Shown: positions 43,825-52,836, numbered from the stretch's first letter. The stretch is 64,000 nucleotides of DNA from Mycobacterium simulans (GCF_900232995.1 NZ_OCVX01000003.1:278624-342623); one strand, 5' to 3'. Notes: a model not told the origin generated them from the sequence alone. Made by a program: numbers and translations.

Positions 43825-45069
43825 GTGAACATAGACTTGTTCCTCTTGATCATCGTTGTGATCACGGCATTGGCATTCGACTTCACCAACGGGTTCCACG
43901 ACACGGGCAATGCCATGGCGACCTCCATCGCCAGCGGTGCGCTCGCGCCCAAGGCAGCGGTGGCACTCTCGGCGGTCCTGAACCTGGTCGGCGCGTTCTT
44001 GTCCACAGCCGTTGCGGCCACCATCGCCAAGGGTCTGATCGACGCCAACCTGGTAACTCTGGAACTGGTCTTCGCCGGCCTGGTCGGCGGCATCGTCTGG
44101 AACCTGCTGACCTGGCTCCTCGGTATCCCTTCGAGTTCCTCGCACGCTCTGATTGGCGGCATCGTCGGCGCCACGATCGCCGCCGTCGGCGCGCGGGGGG
44201 TGATCTGGCAAGGCGTGGTGTCCAAGGTGATCATTCCGGCCATCATTGCCGCCCTCCTGGCCGTGGTTGTCGGAGCGACGGCCACCTGGCTGGTCTACTG
44301 GATTACCCGCGGTGTCCCTGAACAGCGCACCGCCGCCGGGTTCCGACGGGGTCAGATCGGCTCGGCGTCGCTGGTGTCGCTGGCGCACGGGACCAACGAC
44401 GCTCAAAAGACGATGGGCGTTATCTTCCTGGCGCTGATGTCGTACGGTGCGGTCAGCAGGACGGCTTCGTTGCCGCCGCTGTGGGTCATCGTGAGTTGCG
44501 CAATCGCGATGGCGTTGGGCACCTACCTGGGCGGCTGGCGGATCATCCGCACGCTCGGCAAGGGATTGGTGGAGATTCATCCGCCGCAGGGCATGTCCGC
44601 CGAATCGTCCTCTGCCGCGGTCATTCTGCTATCCGCGCACTTCGGTTACGCGCTGTCGACGACGCAGGTCTGCACCGGTTCGGTGCTGGGCAGCGGGCTG
44701 GGCAAGCCCGGCGGGGAGGTGCGCTGGGGCGTGGCGGGCCGGATGGCGACCGCTTGGCTGGTCACGCTTCCCTTGGCCGGCCTTGTCGGGGCGATCACTT
44801 ATTGGATCGTCCACCTCATCGGCGGCTATCCCGGCGCGATCATCGGCTTCTCGCTGTTGGTCGCGGTCTCTGCTGCCATCTACATCCGGTCGCGCAGGGT
44901 CAAGGTCGACCACCACAACGTCAACGCCGACTGGGAAGGCAACCTGACGGCCGGGCTCGAAGGTTCGGACGAATACAAGCCGCCCACCAGTCCGGGCCCT
45001 AAATTCGGGAGCCGGTCACCGCAGTTCGGCTCCGACGACGACACGGTTACTGCGGGGAACGCATCATGA
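43825..45069 (+). CDS. pitA: low-affinity inorganic phosphate transporter PitA
   Basis: A 414-residue PiT-family transporter. Signature repeats: FDFTNGFHDTGNAMATSIASG (residues about 17-37) and SLAHGTNDAQKTMGVIFLALM (about 189-209), the two inverted halves containing the GANDvaN-type motif; ten or so membrane helices follow. The C-terminal 45 residues are a hydrophilic cytoplasmic tail. Equivalent to M. tuberculosis Rv0545c. I start it at GTG 43825 (VNIDLFLLIIVV), matching the M. tuberculosis start, rather than at 43783. It overlaps the next gene by four bases. Confidence 0.93.
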   Translation: MNIDLFLLIIVVITALAFDFTNGFHDTGNAMATSIASGALAPKAAVALSAVLNLVGAFLSTAVAATIAKGLIDANLVTLELVFAGLVGGIVWNLLTWLLGIPSSSSHALIGGIVGATIAAVGARGVIWQGVVSKVIIPAIIAALLAVVVGATATWLVYWITRGVPEQRTAAGFRRGQIGSASLVSLAHGTNDAQKTMGVIFLALMSYGAVSRTASLPPLWVIVSCAIAMALGTYLGGWRIIRTLGKGLVEIHPPQGMSAESSSAAVILLSAHFGYALSTTQVCTGSVLGSGLGKPGGEVRWGVAGRMATAWLVTLPLAGLVGAITYWIVHLIGGYPGAIIGFSLLVAVSAAIYIRSRRVKVDHHNVNADWEGNLTAGLEGSDEYKPPTSPGPKFGSRSPQFGSDDDTVTAGNAS

Positions 45070-45356
45070 GCGACTGGTTCAACTACGAGGCCACCCTGAA
45101 AATCCTGCTGTTCAGCTTGCTGGCCGGGGCCGCACTGCCAGGACTGTTCGCGATCGGGGTCCGGCTGCAAGCCGACGGCGCCGGTGATTTCAGCACTGAC
45201 GGCGCCGGACCGCACCGGAACCCGGTGCTGGTTGCGATCGCCTGGGTGATCTACGCGCTGGTTCTTGCTGTGGTCATCATGGGAGTGCTGTATATCGCCC
45301 GCGACTTCATTGCGCATCACACCGGCTGGGCCTTCCTCGGAGCGAAACCCAAGTAA
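45066..45356 (+). CDS. small membrane protein (Rv0544c-like)
   Basis: A 96-residue protein with two to three hydrophobic segments (residues about 11-31 and 56-80). It overlaps the pitA stop (ATGA), so translation is coupled, suggesting a PitA accessory role; this is inference. The arrangement is the same as recalled for M. tuberculosis Rv0544c. Confidence 0.85.
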   Translation: MSDWFNYEATLKILLFSLLAGAALPGLFAIGVRLQADGAGDFSTDGAGPHRNPVLVAIAWVIYALVLAVVIMGVLYIARDFIAHHTGWAFLGAKPK

Positions 45357-45414
45357 CGTCGACTAAGTCGTGACATAGAGTTTGTCAACGGCCCCGACGG
45401 GAAGATGTAGCAGC

Positions 45415-45717
45415 GTGAATCGATTCCTAACCTCGATCGTGTCGTGGCTGCGCGCGGGATATCCGGAGGGCATTCCGCCCACGGATTCCTTTGCAGTGCT
45501 TGCCCTGCTGGCACGCCGCCTGACAAACGATGAAGTCTTAGCCGTGGCCAACGAATTGATGCAGCGGGGCGAATTCGACCAGATCGACATCGGCGTGGTG
45601 ATCACCCAATTCACCGACGATCTGCCATCACCGGAAGATATTGAGCGAGTGCGCGCCCGGTTGGCCACCAAGGGCTGGCCCCTCGATAACGCCCGCGATA
45701 GCGAGGACCACACATAG
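45415..45717 (+). CDS. DUF3349-family protein (Rv0543c-like)
   Basis: A 100-residue helical protein reading MNRFLTSIVSWLRAGYPEG, then PPTDSFAVLALLARRLTNDEV, the DUF3349 pattern of actinobacteria. The fold is known for mycobacterial members, but the function is not. GTG 45415 gives the family N-terminus and 100 residues, as recalled for Rv0543c. Confidence 0.87.
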   Translation: MNRFLTSIVSWLRAGYPEGIPPTDSFAVLALLARRLTNDEVLAVANELMQRGEFDQIDIGVVITQFTDDLPSPEDIERVRARLATKGWPLDNARDSEDHT

Positions 45718-45722
45718 CCGTC

Positions 45723-46874
45723 CTGCATGCGCTCAGCGTCCCGCCGGGTTCGGCCGTCCCGCTGCTGCTGCCGGCACTGGAGCGGGTCCTGGATGGCCGT
45801 GATTCTGCAATGTTCGCGGCGCCGCCCCACCATGACTCCGCGCTGCGTGCCTTACGCGTGGGCGAAGAGATCGATGACGATGTCGCCCTGGTGGTGACGA
45901 CATCCGGCACCACCGGTGCTCCCAAGGGCGCGTTACTGACGGCTGCCGCGTTGACCGCTAGCGCGTCGGCCACCCACAGCCGTCTCGGCGGACCGGGCAG
46001 CTGGCTGCTGGCCGTACCGCCGTATCACATCGCCGGTCTGCAGGTGCTGGTGCGCAGCGTGCTCGCCGGTACCGCGCCGGTCGAGCTGGATGTCACAAAG
46101 GCTTCCAAGGGCTTTGACATCACCGAGTTGCCCAGCGCCGTAAGGAGATTGGGTCCTGGCCGGCGTTACACGTCGCTGGTCGCGGCCCAGTTGGCCAAGG
46201 CGCTCACCGACCGGGCCGCGACGGACGCGCTGGCCGAGCTGGACGCGGTGCTGATCGGTGGCGGACCGGCTCCCCGGCCAATCCTGCAGGCCGCCGCGGC
46301 CTCGGGCATCACGGTGGTTCGCACCTACGGGATGAGCGAGACGGCGGGAGGCTGCGTTTACGACGGCGTTGCGCTTGATGGGGTCCGGCTGCGCGTGACC
46401 GCCGATGGGCGCATAGCGCTGGGTGGCGCGACGCTGGCCAAGGGCTATCGCAATCCGGTCGATCCGGATCCATTCGCCGAACCGGGCTGGTTTCTCACCG
46501 ACGACCTTGGCACCGTGGATGATTCGGGTGTCCTGACCGTGCTGGGCCGCGCCGACGACGCGATCAGCACGGGCGGCTTGACCGTGCTGCCCCAGCCTGT
46601 CGAGGCCGCCCTGTCGACCCATCCCGCGGTGCGCGCTTGTGCGGTTTTCGGGCTTGCCGACGACCGGCTCGGCCAGCGGGTGGTGGCCGCGGGCGTGGTC
46701 AGCGACGGCTGCGCGGCGCCGACGCTGGAAGTACTGCGGGCACACGTCACAGCCACCCTGGACGCCACCGCCGCACCCCGCGAACTCCATATCGTCGACG
46801 TGCTACCGCGACGCGGCATCGGCAAGCTCGACCGCATGGCGTTGGTGCGCCGGTTTGCCGGACGCGATCAATAG
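45723..46874 (+). CDS. menE: o-succinylbenzoate-CoA ligase MenE
   Basis: An ANL-superfamily ligase that activates o-succinylbenzoate for MenB. The ATP loop VVTTSGTTGAPKGALLT, RTYGMSETAGG and WFLTDDLGTVDDSGVLTVLGRADDAI are clear, and the C-terminal catalytic Lys is in RRGIGKLDRMALV. Like M. tuberculosis Rv0542c (362 residues as recalled) it is shorter than enteric MenE. The start is odd: homologous sequence (ALSVPPGSAVPLLLPALERVL) extends upstream of ATG 45810, but the only initiator-like codons in phase after the upstream stop at 45699 are ATA 45714 and CTG 45723. CTG 45723 is given here; ATG 45810 is the fallback. Confidence 0.9.
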   Translation: MHALSVPPGSAVPLLLPALERVLDGRDSAMFAAPPHHDSALRALRVGEEIDDDVALVVTTSGTTGAPKGALLTAAALTASASATHSRLGGPGSWLLAVPPYHIAGLQVLVRSVLAGTAPVELDVTKASKGFDITELPSAVRRLGPGRRYTSLVAAQLAKALTDRAATDALAELDAVLIGGGPAPRPILQAAAASGITVVRTYGMSETAGGCVYDGVALDGVRLRVTADGRIALGGATLAKGYRNPVDPDPFAEPGWFLTDDLGTVDDSGVLTVLGRADDAISTGGLTVLPQPVEAALSTHPAVRACAVFGLADDRLGQRVVAAGVVSDGCAAPTLEVLRAHVTATLDATAAPRELHIVDVLPRRGIGKLDRMALVRRFAGRDQ

Positions 46875-46885
46875 GCTGCTCAATC

Positions 46886-48238
46886 GTGAGGATTGCTCGG
46901 CGGGAGACGTTGGCGGTGGCCGTCGGCTTGGTCCTGGTGGCCGCCGCGTTCGTATTGCCGCGAGTGCATTTGGGCATCAACCCGCGACGCGATACCGGCT
47001 TGGAACGCTTCGCCACGCATGCCGGCGCGGCACCGATCTTCGGCTACTGGGACCTGCACGCCGGCTGGGGCACCGTGCCCGCAATTGTCATTGCGGTGAT
47101 TGTCGTGGCGTGGGGCCCCGTTGTGGCACAACGGCTTTCGTGGCGAGCGCTGGGCTTGGGCATCTGGGCCACCGCCTGCGCGTGGGCGTTCTCGTTGGCG
47201 ATGATCGACGGCTGGCAGCGCGGCTTCTCCGGCCGCTTGACCACCCGGGACGAGTATCTGTGGCAGGTTCCGGGCATCACCGACATCCCGACCACGTTGC
47301 GTACGTTCTCGAGCCGGATTCTCGACTTCCAGCCCAACTCCTGGGTCACTCATGTCTCCGGCCATCCGCCCGGTGCCCTGCTGACCTTCGTTTGGCTTGA
47401 CCGACTGGGTCTGCATGGCGGCGCGTGGGCCGGGCTGCTGTGCCTGCTGGTCGGCTCGAGCGCGGCGATGGCCGTGGTGATCGCCGTGCGGGCGTTGGCC
47501 GGCGAGCAGACCGCGCGCCGGGCCGCGCCGTTCGTGGCGGTGGCGCCGACGGCGATCTGGATCGCGGTTTCGGCCGACGGCTACTTCGCCGGGGTGGCGG
47601 CGTGGGGCGTCGCGTTGCTGGCGGTGGCGGTGCACGGTTCGTCTCGGTTCCCGGCGCTGGTAGCCGCCGGGTCCGGGCTGCTGCTGGGCTGGGGCGTGTT
47701 CCTCAATTACGGCCTGTTGCTCATGGGGTTGCCGGTTTTGGCGGTGTTGATATCAGCGGCGGACTGGCGGGTGGCTATGCGGGCTTTGGGGCCAGCCGTG
47801 CTCACCGCCGTGGCGGTCGCGACGGCTTTCGCTACTGCCGGGTTCTACTGGTTTGACGGCTATACCCTTGTACAGCAACGCTATTGGCAGGGAATCGCGG
47901 CTGACCGTCCGTTCCAGTATTGGAGCTGGGCCAACCTCGCGTGTGCGGTCTGCGCTATCGGGCTGGGCAGTGTCGCCGGTATCGGCCGGGTGTTCGACGT
48001 CGACGCCATCCGTCGCCGGTCCGGTTTCCACCTGCTGCTGCTGGCGGTGGTTGCCGCCATTGTTTGCGCGGACTTGAGCATGCTGAGCAAGGCCGAGACG
48101 GAACGGATCTGGCTGCCCTTCACTGTCTGGCTGACCGCGGCGCCCGCACTATTGCCGCCAAGTTCGCACCGCGTGTGGCTGTCGGTGAACGCCGTCGGGG
48201 CCCTATTACTGAACAGCATCATCTTCACGAATTGGTAA
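46886..48238 (+). CDS. polytopic membrane protein (Rv0541c-like)
   Basis: A 450-residue protein with about eleven membrane helices and short Arg-rich cytoplasmic loops. The DEYLWQVPGITDIPTTLRTF and THVSGHPPGALL segments between the third and fourth helices look like the periplasmic loop of mycobacterial GT-C-like mannosyltransferase relatives, but a catalytic Asp-Asp is not evident, so the function is unknown. It has the same position as Rv0541c. GTG 46886, just downstream of menE, gives the expected N-terminus. Confidence 0.8.
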   Translation: MRIARRETLAVAVGLVLVAAAFVLPRVHLGINPRRDTGLERFATHAGAAPIFGYWDLHAGWGTVPAIVIAVIVVAWGPVVAQRLSWRALGLGIWATACAWAFSLAMIDGWQRGFSGRLTTRDEYLWQVPGITDIPTTLRTFSSRILDFQPNSWVTHVSGHPPGALLTFVWLDRLGLHGGAWAGLLCLLVGSSAAMAVVIAVRALAGEQTARRAAPFVAVAPTAIWIAVSADGYFAGVAAWGVALLAVAVHGSSRFPALVAAGSGLLLGWGVFLNYGLLLMGLPVLAVLISAADWRVAMRALGPAVLTAVAVATAFATAGFYWFDGYTLVQQRYWQGIAADRPFQYWSWANLACAVCAIGLGSVAGIGRVFDVDAIRRRSGFHLLLLAVVAAIVCADLSMLSKAETERIWLPFTVWLTAAPALLPPSSHRVWLSVNAVGALLLNSIIFTNW

Positions 48239-48245
48239 GGCGGAC

Positions 48246-49496
48246 ATGGGAGACAAGGTGCCACTGGCACGTCGGCTCGGCACGGCCGACGCGGTGACGA
48301 TCGGGTTGGGTTCGATGATCGGCGCCGGTGTGTTCGCGGCGTTCGGTCCGGCCGCCCGGGCTGCCGGTGCCGGCCTGCTGATCGGGTTGGCGCTCGCCGC
48401 GGTGATCGCGTACTGCAACGCCACCGCGTCGGCGCAGCTCGCTGCGGTGTATCCGACATCGGGCGGTACGTACATCTATGGCCGGGAACGCCTGGGGCCG
48501 TGGTGGGGCTTTATCGCCGGCTGGGGATTCGTAATCGGCAAGACGGCGTCGTGCGCGGCGATGGCGCTGACGGTGGCCTCCTACACCATTGCGGGTCCCG
48601 GCTGGGTGCAGCGAGCCATCGCCGTCGCCGCCGTGGTGGCATTGGCCGCACTCAACTATCGCGGCGTCACCAAGACCGCGATGCTGGCCCGAATATTGTT
48701 GGCGTGCACTCTGATTGCGCTCGCTGCGGTGGCGATCGGCATCGCCGTGACGAAGCCAGGGTCCACACACCTGACCACATGGTCGGGCACCACCGTCTAT
48801 GGGGTCCTGCAGTCGGCGGGGCTGTTGTTTTTCGCGTTCGCCGGTTACGCGCGGATCGCAACGATGGGCGAAGAGGTACGTGACCCGGCGCGCACCATCC
48901 CCAGGGCGATAACCATCGCGCTGGCGATCGCGGTGGCGATCTATCTGGTCGTCGCCGTGGCCGTGCTGCTGGCCGCGGGCCCGGACCGACTCGCCAGCGC
49001 GGCAGCACCCCTGGCCGAAGCTCTGCGCGCCACCGGCGCTGCACGACTGGTACCTGTTGTTGCCATCGGCGGCGCGGTGGCCAGCATGGGTGCGCTGCTG
49101 GCTCTGATTGCCGGAGTCGGGCGCACCGCTTTGGCGATGGCTCGCAATCGCGACTTGCCGGGGTGGCTGGCCGCAGTCCACCCGCGCTACCAGGTACCGC
49201 ACCACGCCGAAGTCGCGCTGGCCGCGGTGGTCTGCGTGCTGGCCGCCACGGTCGACCTGCGCGGGGTGATCGGCTTTTCGTCATTCGGGGTGTTGATCTA
49301 CTACGCGATCGCCAACGCGGCCGCCTACACCCTGCCGGGGCGCGGCTGGCTTCGTGTGGTGACCGTCTGCGGACTGGCCGGTTGTCTCGTATTGGTCGCC
49401 ACGCTGCCGTGGCAATCGGTCGTCATCGGGCTGGGCGTGTTCGCCGTCGGGATCGCCGGGCGCGCTTTCGTGGTGCGCTCATCGAGTGTGCGCTGA
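48246..49496 (+). CDS. APC-superfamily amino-acid permease
   Basis: A 416-residue transporter with twelve predicted helices. TIGLGSMIGAGVFAAFGPAA (residues about 17-36) is the unwound helix 1 that binds the amino-acid backbone; GLLFFAFAGYARIATMGEEVRDPARTIPRA is the conserved helix 6/loop. It starts eight bases after the preceding membrane gene, so it is probably cotranscribed. I do not recall this permease in the M. tuberculosis locus, where Rv0540 follows Rv0541c directly; it may have been lost there or gained here. Confidence 0.88.
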   Translation: MGDKVPLARRLGTADAVTIGLGSMIGAGVFAAFGPAARAAGAGLLIGLALAAVIAYCNATASAQLAAVYPTSGGTYIYGRERLGPWWGFIAGWGFVIGKTASCAAMALTVASYTIAGPGWVQRAIAVAAVVALAALNYRGVTKTAMLARILLACTLIALAAVAIGIAVTKPGSTHLTTWSGTTVYGVLQSAGLLFFAFAGYARIATMGEEVRDPARTIPRAITIALAIAVAIYLVVAVAVLLAAGPDRLASAAAPLAEALRATGAARLVPVVAIGGAVASMGALLALIAGVGRTALAMARNRDLPGWLAAVHPRYQVPHHAEVALAAVVCVLAATVDLRGVIGFSSFGVLIYYAIANAAAYTLPGRGWLRVVTVCGLAGCLVLVATLPWQSVVIGLGVFAVGIAGRAFVVRSSSVR

Positions 49497-49514
49497 GGGC
49501 TTCGGGTGTGCACA

Positions 49515-49546
49515 CAGGGCGGGGATCCGGCGATTTTTCCGCCCTG
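49515..49546. terminator. GC hairpin between convergent genes
   Basis: CAGGGCGG at 49515-49522 pairs with CCGCCCTG at 49539-49546, with a 16-base loop ending in a T-run. It lies in the 90-base gap between the plus-strand permease and the minus-strand Rv0540-like gene, the right place for a bidirectional terminator. Confidence 0.6.
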
Positions 49547-49586
49547 GATGCATAGTGAAAGCCGCGACCGCACACTCGGTACGGCG

Positions 49587-50249
49587 CTAGATCCCGGCCG
49601 CGCGGGTGATCCGCGCGAAGCGACTCTCCGGACCGCAGGCATCGCGCACCGCCGCGATATCTTCGATGAGGTCGATGTCGACAAGTGGCGATAACCTAGT
49701 TACGTCAATTCCGTTGTTACGCAAGGCCTTCAGGGTAAGCCTGCCGGTGTCTGGCGTGGACATCGGAATACCGCGCAGGACCTGCGCCGCGGCCGGGGTG
49801 CGCAGACCGAGCACCCACCAACCGCCGTCGAACGCCATGCCCAGCACCGCCGGCGTCTCGAGCAATCGTCGGGCGCAGTCGGCCAACAGCTCGGCGGTCA
49901 CCTGCGGGGTGTCCATCCCGATTTGCAGCACCGGGTAGCCGTCTGCGGCGTCGGCGTGTGCGTTGGCGAGCCGGTCGGCGAAGTCGTCGCCGCGCTGCGG
50001 GATCACCGTGAAGGCCTCGAGTCGCCGCCGGATGTCGTCGGCGCCGGCGGCGGCGTCCAAGTCGCCGGTGAGGGCCACCACTCGGGCTGCGACCGGCGCG
50101 GCGGCCACCGCGTCCAGCGTGTCGAGCAGTGCCGCGGCGGCGATGTTGGCGGCAAGGTGATCACCGATCGTCGCCGCGAGCCGGGTCTTGGCCCGACCCG
50201 GCTCGGGCGCCTTGGCGACCACCAGCACAGTGACGGGAAGGTCGCTCAA
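49587..50249 (-). CDS. DUF2064/TIGR04282 glycosyltransferase-like protein (Rv0540-like)
   Basis: A 220-residue nucleotidyl/glycosyltransferase-A-fold protein: VLVVAKAPEPGRAKTRLA at the N-terminus (phosphate-binding loop), PVLQIGMDTPQV as the metal-binding D-x-D-like site, and GMAFDGGWWVLGLR. The family is commonly annotated as glycosyltransferase A (GT-A) superfamily protein, DUF2064. It overlaps the Rv0539-like gene by four bases (50246-50249) and is coupled to it. A role in envelope glycan assembly is inferred from the pairing with a GT2 enzyme. Confidence 0.88.
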   Translation of the reverse strand: MSDLPVTVLVVAKAPEPGRAKTRLAATIGDHLAANIAAAALLDTLDAVAAAPVAARVVALTGDLDAAAGADDIRRRLEAFTVIPQRGDDFADRLANAHADAADGYPVLQIGMDTPQVTAELLADCARRLLETPAVLGMAFDGGWWVLGLRTPAAAQVLRGIPMSTPDTGRLTLKALRNNGIDVTRLSPLVDIDLIEDIAAVRDACGPESRFARITRAAGI

Positions 50250-50902
50250 GAGATCACCTTCCAGAAGTCCAGAACCGCGGTGATGCTACCCCGCAGCGAT
50301 CCGCTGACCTTGGACTTGCCGCCGGTACGCGGACCGTACCGGATGTCCAGTTCGACCACGCGCCAGCCGGCCGCCGCGGCGCGAACCAGCAGTTCCAGCG
50401 GATACCCCGAGCGCCGATCGGCCACACCCAGATTCAACAGTGCTTCGCGTCGGGCGACCCGCATGGGCGCGATGTCGTGCACCGGTAGGCCGTGACGGGT
50501 GCGCAGCCGCCAACTCATCACCACCGTGCCCACCCGGGCGACCCAGGGCCAATGCAGTCCGGGCACCGGCCGCCGCCGGCCGGTCACCAGGTCGGCACCG
50601 CGCTCGAGTTCGGCGACGAGTGTGGGCAGGTCACCGGCATCCATCGAGCCGTCGGCATCGATGACCGCCACGATGGGCGTGGTCGCGGCGACCATGCCGG
50701 CGTGTACCGCCGAGCCGTATCCGGGCCGCGGTTCGGCGACTGCCTGCGCGCCGTGCTGCGTGGCGACGGCGGCGGTGTTATCGGTGCTGTTGTTGTCCAC
50801 CACCAGCGCGCGATAGCCGGCCGGAATGGACGCCAGCACCGCCGGTAGCGACTCCTCCTCATTGAGACAGGGAAGCACCACCGTCACCGCATCCCCGGCC
50901 AT
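50246..50902 (-). CDS. GT2 family glycosyltransferase (Rv0539-like)
   Basis: A 218-residue GT-A enzyme of the polyprenyl-phosphate glycosyltransferase kind: VVLPCLNEEESLPAVL, VVDNNSTDNTA, VAVIDADGSMDAGDL (metal-binding DxD) and the LHWPWVARVGTVVMSW segment typical of dolichol-phosphate-mannose-synthase relatives. There is no C-terminal membrane domain. It matches Rv0539. Substrates are probably a sugar nucleotide and a polyprenyl phosphate. It lies 32 bases downstream of the Rv0538-like gene, forming a three-gene minus-strand operon. Confidence 0.88.
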   Translation of the reverse strand: MAGDAVTVVLPCLNEEESLPAVLASIPAGYRALVVDNNSTDNTAAVATQHGAQAVAEPRPGYGSAVHAGMVAATTPIVAVIDADGSMDAGDLPTLVAELERGADLVTGRRRPVPGLHWPWVARVGTVVMSWRLRTRHGLPVHDIAPMRVARREALLNLGVADRRSGYPLELLVRAAAAGWRVVELDIRYGPRTGGKSKVSGSLRGSITAVLDFWKVIS

Positions 50903-50934
50903 GGCACCTGACCTTAGAGCGTGTCGCCGGCGAA

Positions 50935-52836
50935 CTAGTGGCCGGAGCCGGAGTGGCCGCCGCTGCTACCGCCGCTGCTACCGCCGCTGCTACCGCCGCT
51001 GCTTCCGCCGATGCTGCCGCCGCTGCTTCCACCGCTGCTTCCACCGCTGCTTCCGCCGCTGCTGCCGCCGCTGCTGCCACCGCTGCTTCCGCCACCGCTG
51101 CCACCGCTGCTTCCGCCACCACTACCACCACCGGTGCCGCCACTACCACCACCGGTGCCGCCACTACCACCACCGCCAACCGGCGGCTGCGGAGCCGGGG
51201 CCACCGTCTGCGGCGCCTGCGGGGCCACGGTCTGCTGCTGGGTTGGTGCCTGCTGGGTCGGTACCTGTTGGGTGGGTGCCTGCTGCGTCGGTGCTTGCGT
51301 CGGCTCCTGGGTCGGCTGTTGCGTCGGCTTCGGGGCCACGGTGGTCGGGGCCACAGTGGTCGGCGCGACGGTGGTCGGCGCGACGGTCGTGGTCGGCGGG
51401 GCCACGGTGGTGGGCGGCGTAGTAACCGCGGTCGTCGGCGGGGTCGTCGGCGGCGTCGTCGGCGGGGTGGTCGGCGGCGTCGTCGGCGGCGTCGTCGGCG
51501 GGGTCGTCGGCGGCGTGGTCGGCGGCGTGGTCGGCGGGGTCGTCGGCGGCGTGGTCGGCGGCGTCGTCGGCGCCCGGGTCGGGATGGTCGGCATCCCAGG
51601 TTGCCAACCCGGGTACGGAATGATGATCGGCACCGGCACCGGGACCGGCACCGGGGCGGGCACGACACCCGGAGCCGGCGCCGGGACTGGAGCAGCCGGT
51701 GCTGGGGCCTGCCGTGGGACCATGCCCTCGACCGGGGGAATGGTTCCGCCCTGGAACCCTGCGGTCGGCTCGTTGGCCGGAGGCGGCGGCACCGGCGCTT
51801 GCTGCTGCGTCGGCAACAGCGGCATGAACTTGCCCGGCTGGGCGTTCTGGTGTCCCGCAACCGGCTGTGAAGCCGCGGTCGGCCGGACGGCGACCGCCAC
51901 AGCGACAGCCAGCGAAGCGAATCCAATGACGGCGAAGGCGACAACGGCGTTGCCGATCAGCAAAGACCGTGAACTAAGCCGCGCCGGACCGTCGACCTCT
52001 TCGTCGTCGAAGCCGTCGTCATATTCGTCGTAGCCGTCCATTTCAACCGGAAGCGGCTCGTAGTCACCGGCCTGCGAGTACGCCAGCTGCTCATCCTCGG
52101 GATTCGGTTGCCCAGCAGCAGCGGAGGAGACATAAGCGGTGGCATCTCCCGCCGCGGGTGCAGCCATCGTCGCATCGGGCGACAGGGCCGGCGCAGCCAT
52201 CGTCGAACTCGCCGCCTTCGCCGCGCCCTGTGCCAGCGCAAAAGTGGGATCGTCGGGAATCTGCACGTTCATCGTCGACGCGGAGCGAACCTGGTCGGCA
52301 AGGGCCGTCGTGTGTTCGGCAGAGGTGCCCAACACAAAGACACCGCCCGATGCGCCGGCCTGGTCGCCCAGGCGGGCCACCATGGTGTCGAACATTCCCG
52401 TGGCCTCAGCGTCCGCAACGGGCGCCGCGGCGAGCAAGGTCGGTGGCGCGTCCTCAGAACCAAGCACGGACAAACTCGCCGTCTGATCACCGACCAGCAG
52501 CACAGCGGCACCAGAGCCTTCCGTGCCCAGCAACGCCGTAGCCGCCTGCGATTCCGACAGCAGCTCGACGTTGATGACACCCGAGTCGGTGAGCGCCTGC
52601 TGCAGCTGGTGGGCCTTGTCCTGGTCCGACCAACACAGCCGGGTGGCGACCAGCCGGTGACGGTCGTCGGCCAACAACCGATTCGTGCCAACGACGGTTT
52701 CGGTCAGTACCCCAACCGGGTTCTCCCCCAAATCGACCGAGTACTGGTCGATCGCGTCACCATTGCGGGCGGCCGGGTCGACCAGCGCCAAGCGCGCGAC
52801 CCGACCCGTGACCGCCACCCCCAAGACGACTTCCAT
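50935..52836 (-). CDS. Pro/Thr- and Gly/Ser-repeat membrane protein (Rv0538-like)
   Basis: A 633-residue protein. Residues 1-190 form a soluble domain of the mycobacterial DUF7159-like type (MEVVLGVAVTGRVARLALVDP). A membrane helix lies near residues 292-312 (LLIGNAVVAFAVIGFASLAVAVAVAV). Beyond it, outside the cell, come a Pro-rich segment, about eleven TPPT repeats, VAPTT/QAPTQQ repeats and a Gly/Ser tail of about 75 residues. The architecture suggests a wall-spanning stalk. Repeat numbers are expected to vary between strains. The M. tuberculosis homologue is recalled as 548 residues, so the extra length here is repeat. The DNA repeats create long spurious frames on both strands. Confidence 0.85.
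   Translation of the reverse strand: MEVVLGVAVTGRVARLALVDPAARNGDAIDQYSVDLGENPVGVLTETVVGTNRLLADDRHRLVATRLCWSDQDKAHQLQQALTDSGVINVELLSESQAATALLGTEGSGAAVLLVGDQTASLSVLGSEDAPPTLLAAAPVADAEATGMFDTMVARLGDQAGASGGVFVLGTSAEHTTALADQVRSASTMNVQIPDDPTFALAQGAAKAASSTMAAPALSPDATMAAPAAGDATAYVSSAAAGQPNPEDEQLAYSQAGDYEPLPVEMDGYDEYDDGFDDEEVDGPARLSSRSLLIGNAVVAFAVIGFASLAVAVAVAVRPTAASQPVAGHQNAQPGKFMPLLPTQQQAPVPPPPANEPTAGFQGGTIPPVEGMVPRQAPAPAAPVPAPAPGVVPAPVPVPVPVPIIIPYPGWQPGMPTIPTRAPTTPPTTPPTTPPTTPPTTPPTTPPTTPPTTPPTTPPTTPPTTPPTTAVTTPPTTVAPPTTTVAPTTVAPTTVAPTTVAPKPTQQPTQEPTQAPTQQAPTQQVPTQQAPTQQQTVAPQAPQTVAPAPQPPVGGGGSGGTGGGSGGTGGGSGGGSSGGSGGGSSGGSSGGSSGGSSGGSSGGSSGGSIGGSSGGSSGGSSGGSSGGHSGSGH
50938..51180. repeat. Gly/Ser-coding short tandem repeats in the Rv0538-like gene
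   Basis: A GCTGCTGCC(A/G)CC-type tandem array of about 12-base units (Gly-Gly-Ser-Ser in the gene), coding for the C-terminal tail. A likely site of strand-slippage polymorphism. Confidence 0.8.
51421..51572. repeat. 12-base tandem array coding TPPT repeats
   Basis: About eleven near-perfect units GTCGGCGGCGTC/GTCGGCGGGGTC on the plus strand, in frame as Thr-Pro-Pro-Thr in the minus-strand gene. Third-position variation alternates between units, which suggests expansion by unit duplication. Confidence 0.8.

Noticed and set aside
51421..51572. CRISPR-like regular array
   Set aside because: Units are 12 bases with no spacers and lie in frame in a coding gene; it is a protein repeat.
50938..51870. 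Long plus-strand frames (310 and 340 residues) of Arg/Ala or Val/Gly repeats
   Set aside because: They are antisense translations of the tandem repeats in the Rv0538-like gene and have no independent coding features.
50859..51944. Overlapping 361-residue minus-strand Arg/Pro-rich frame
   Set aside because: Out-of-frame shadow of the same repeat gene.
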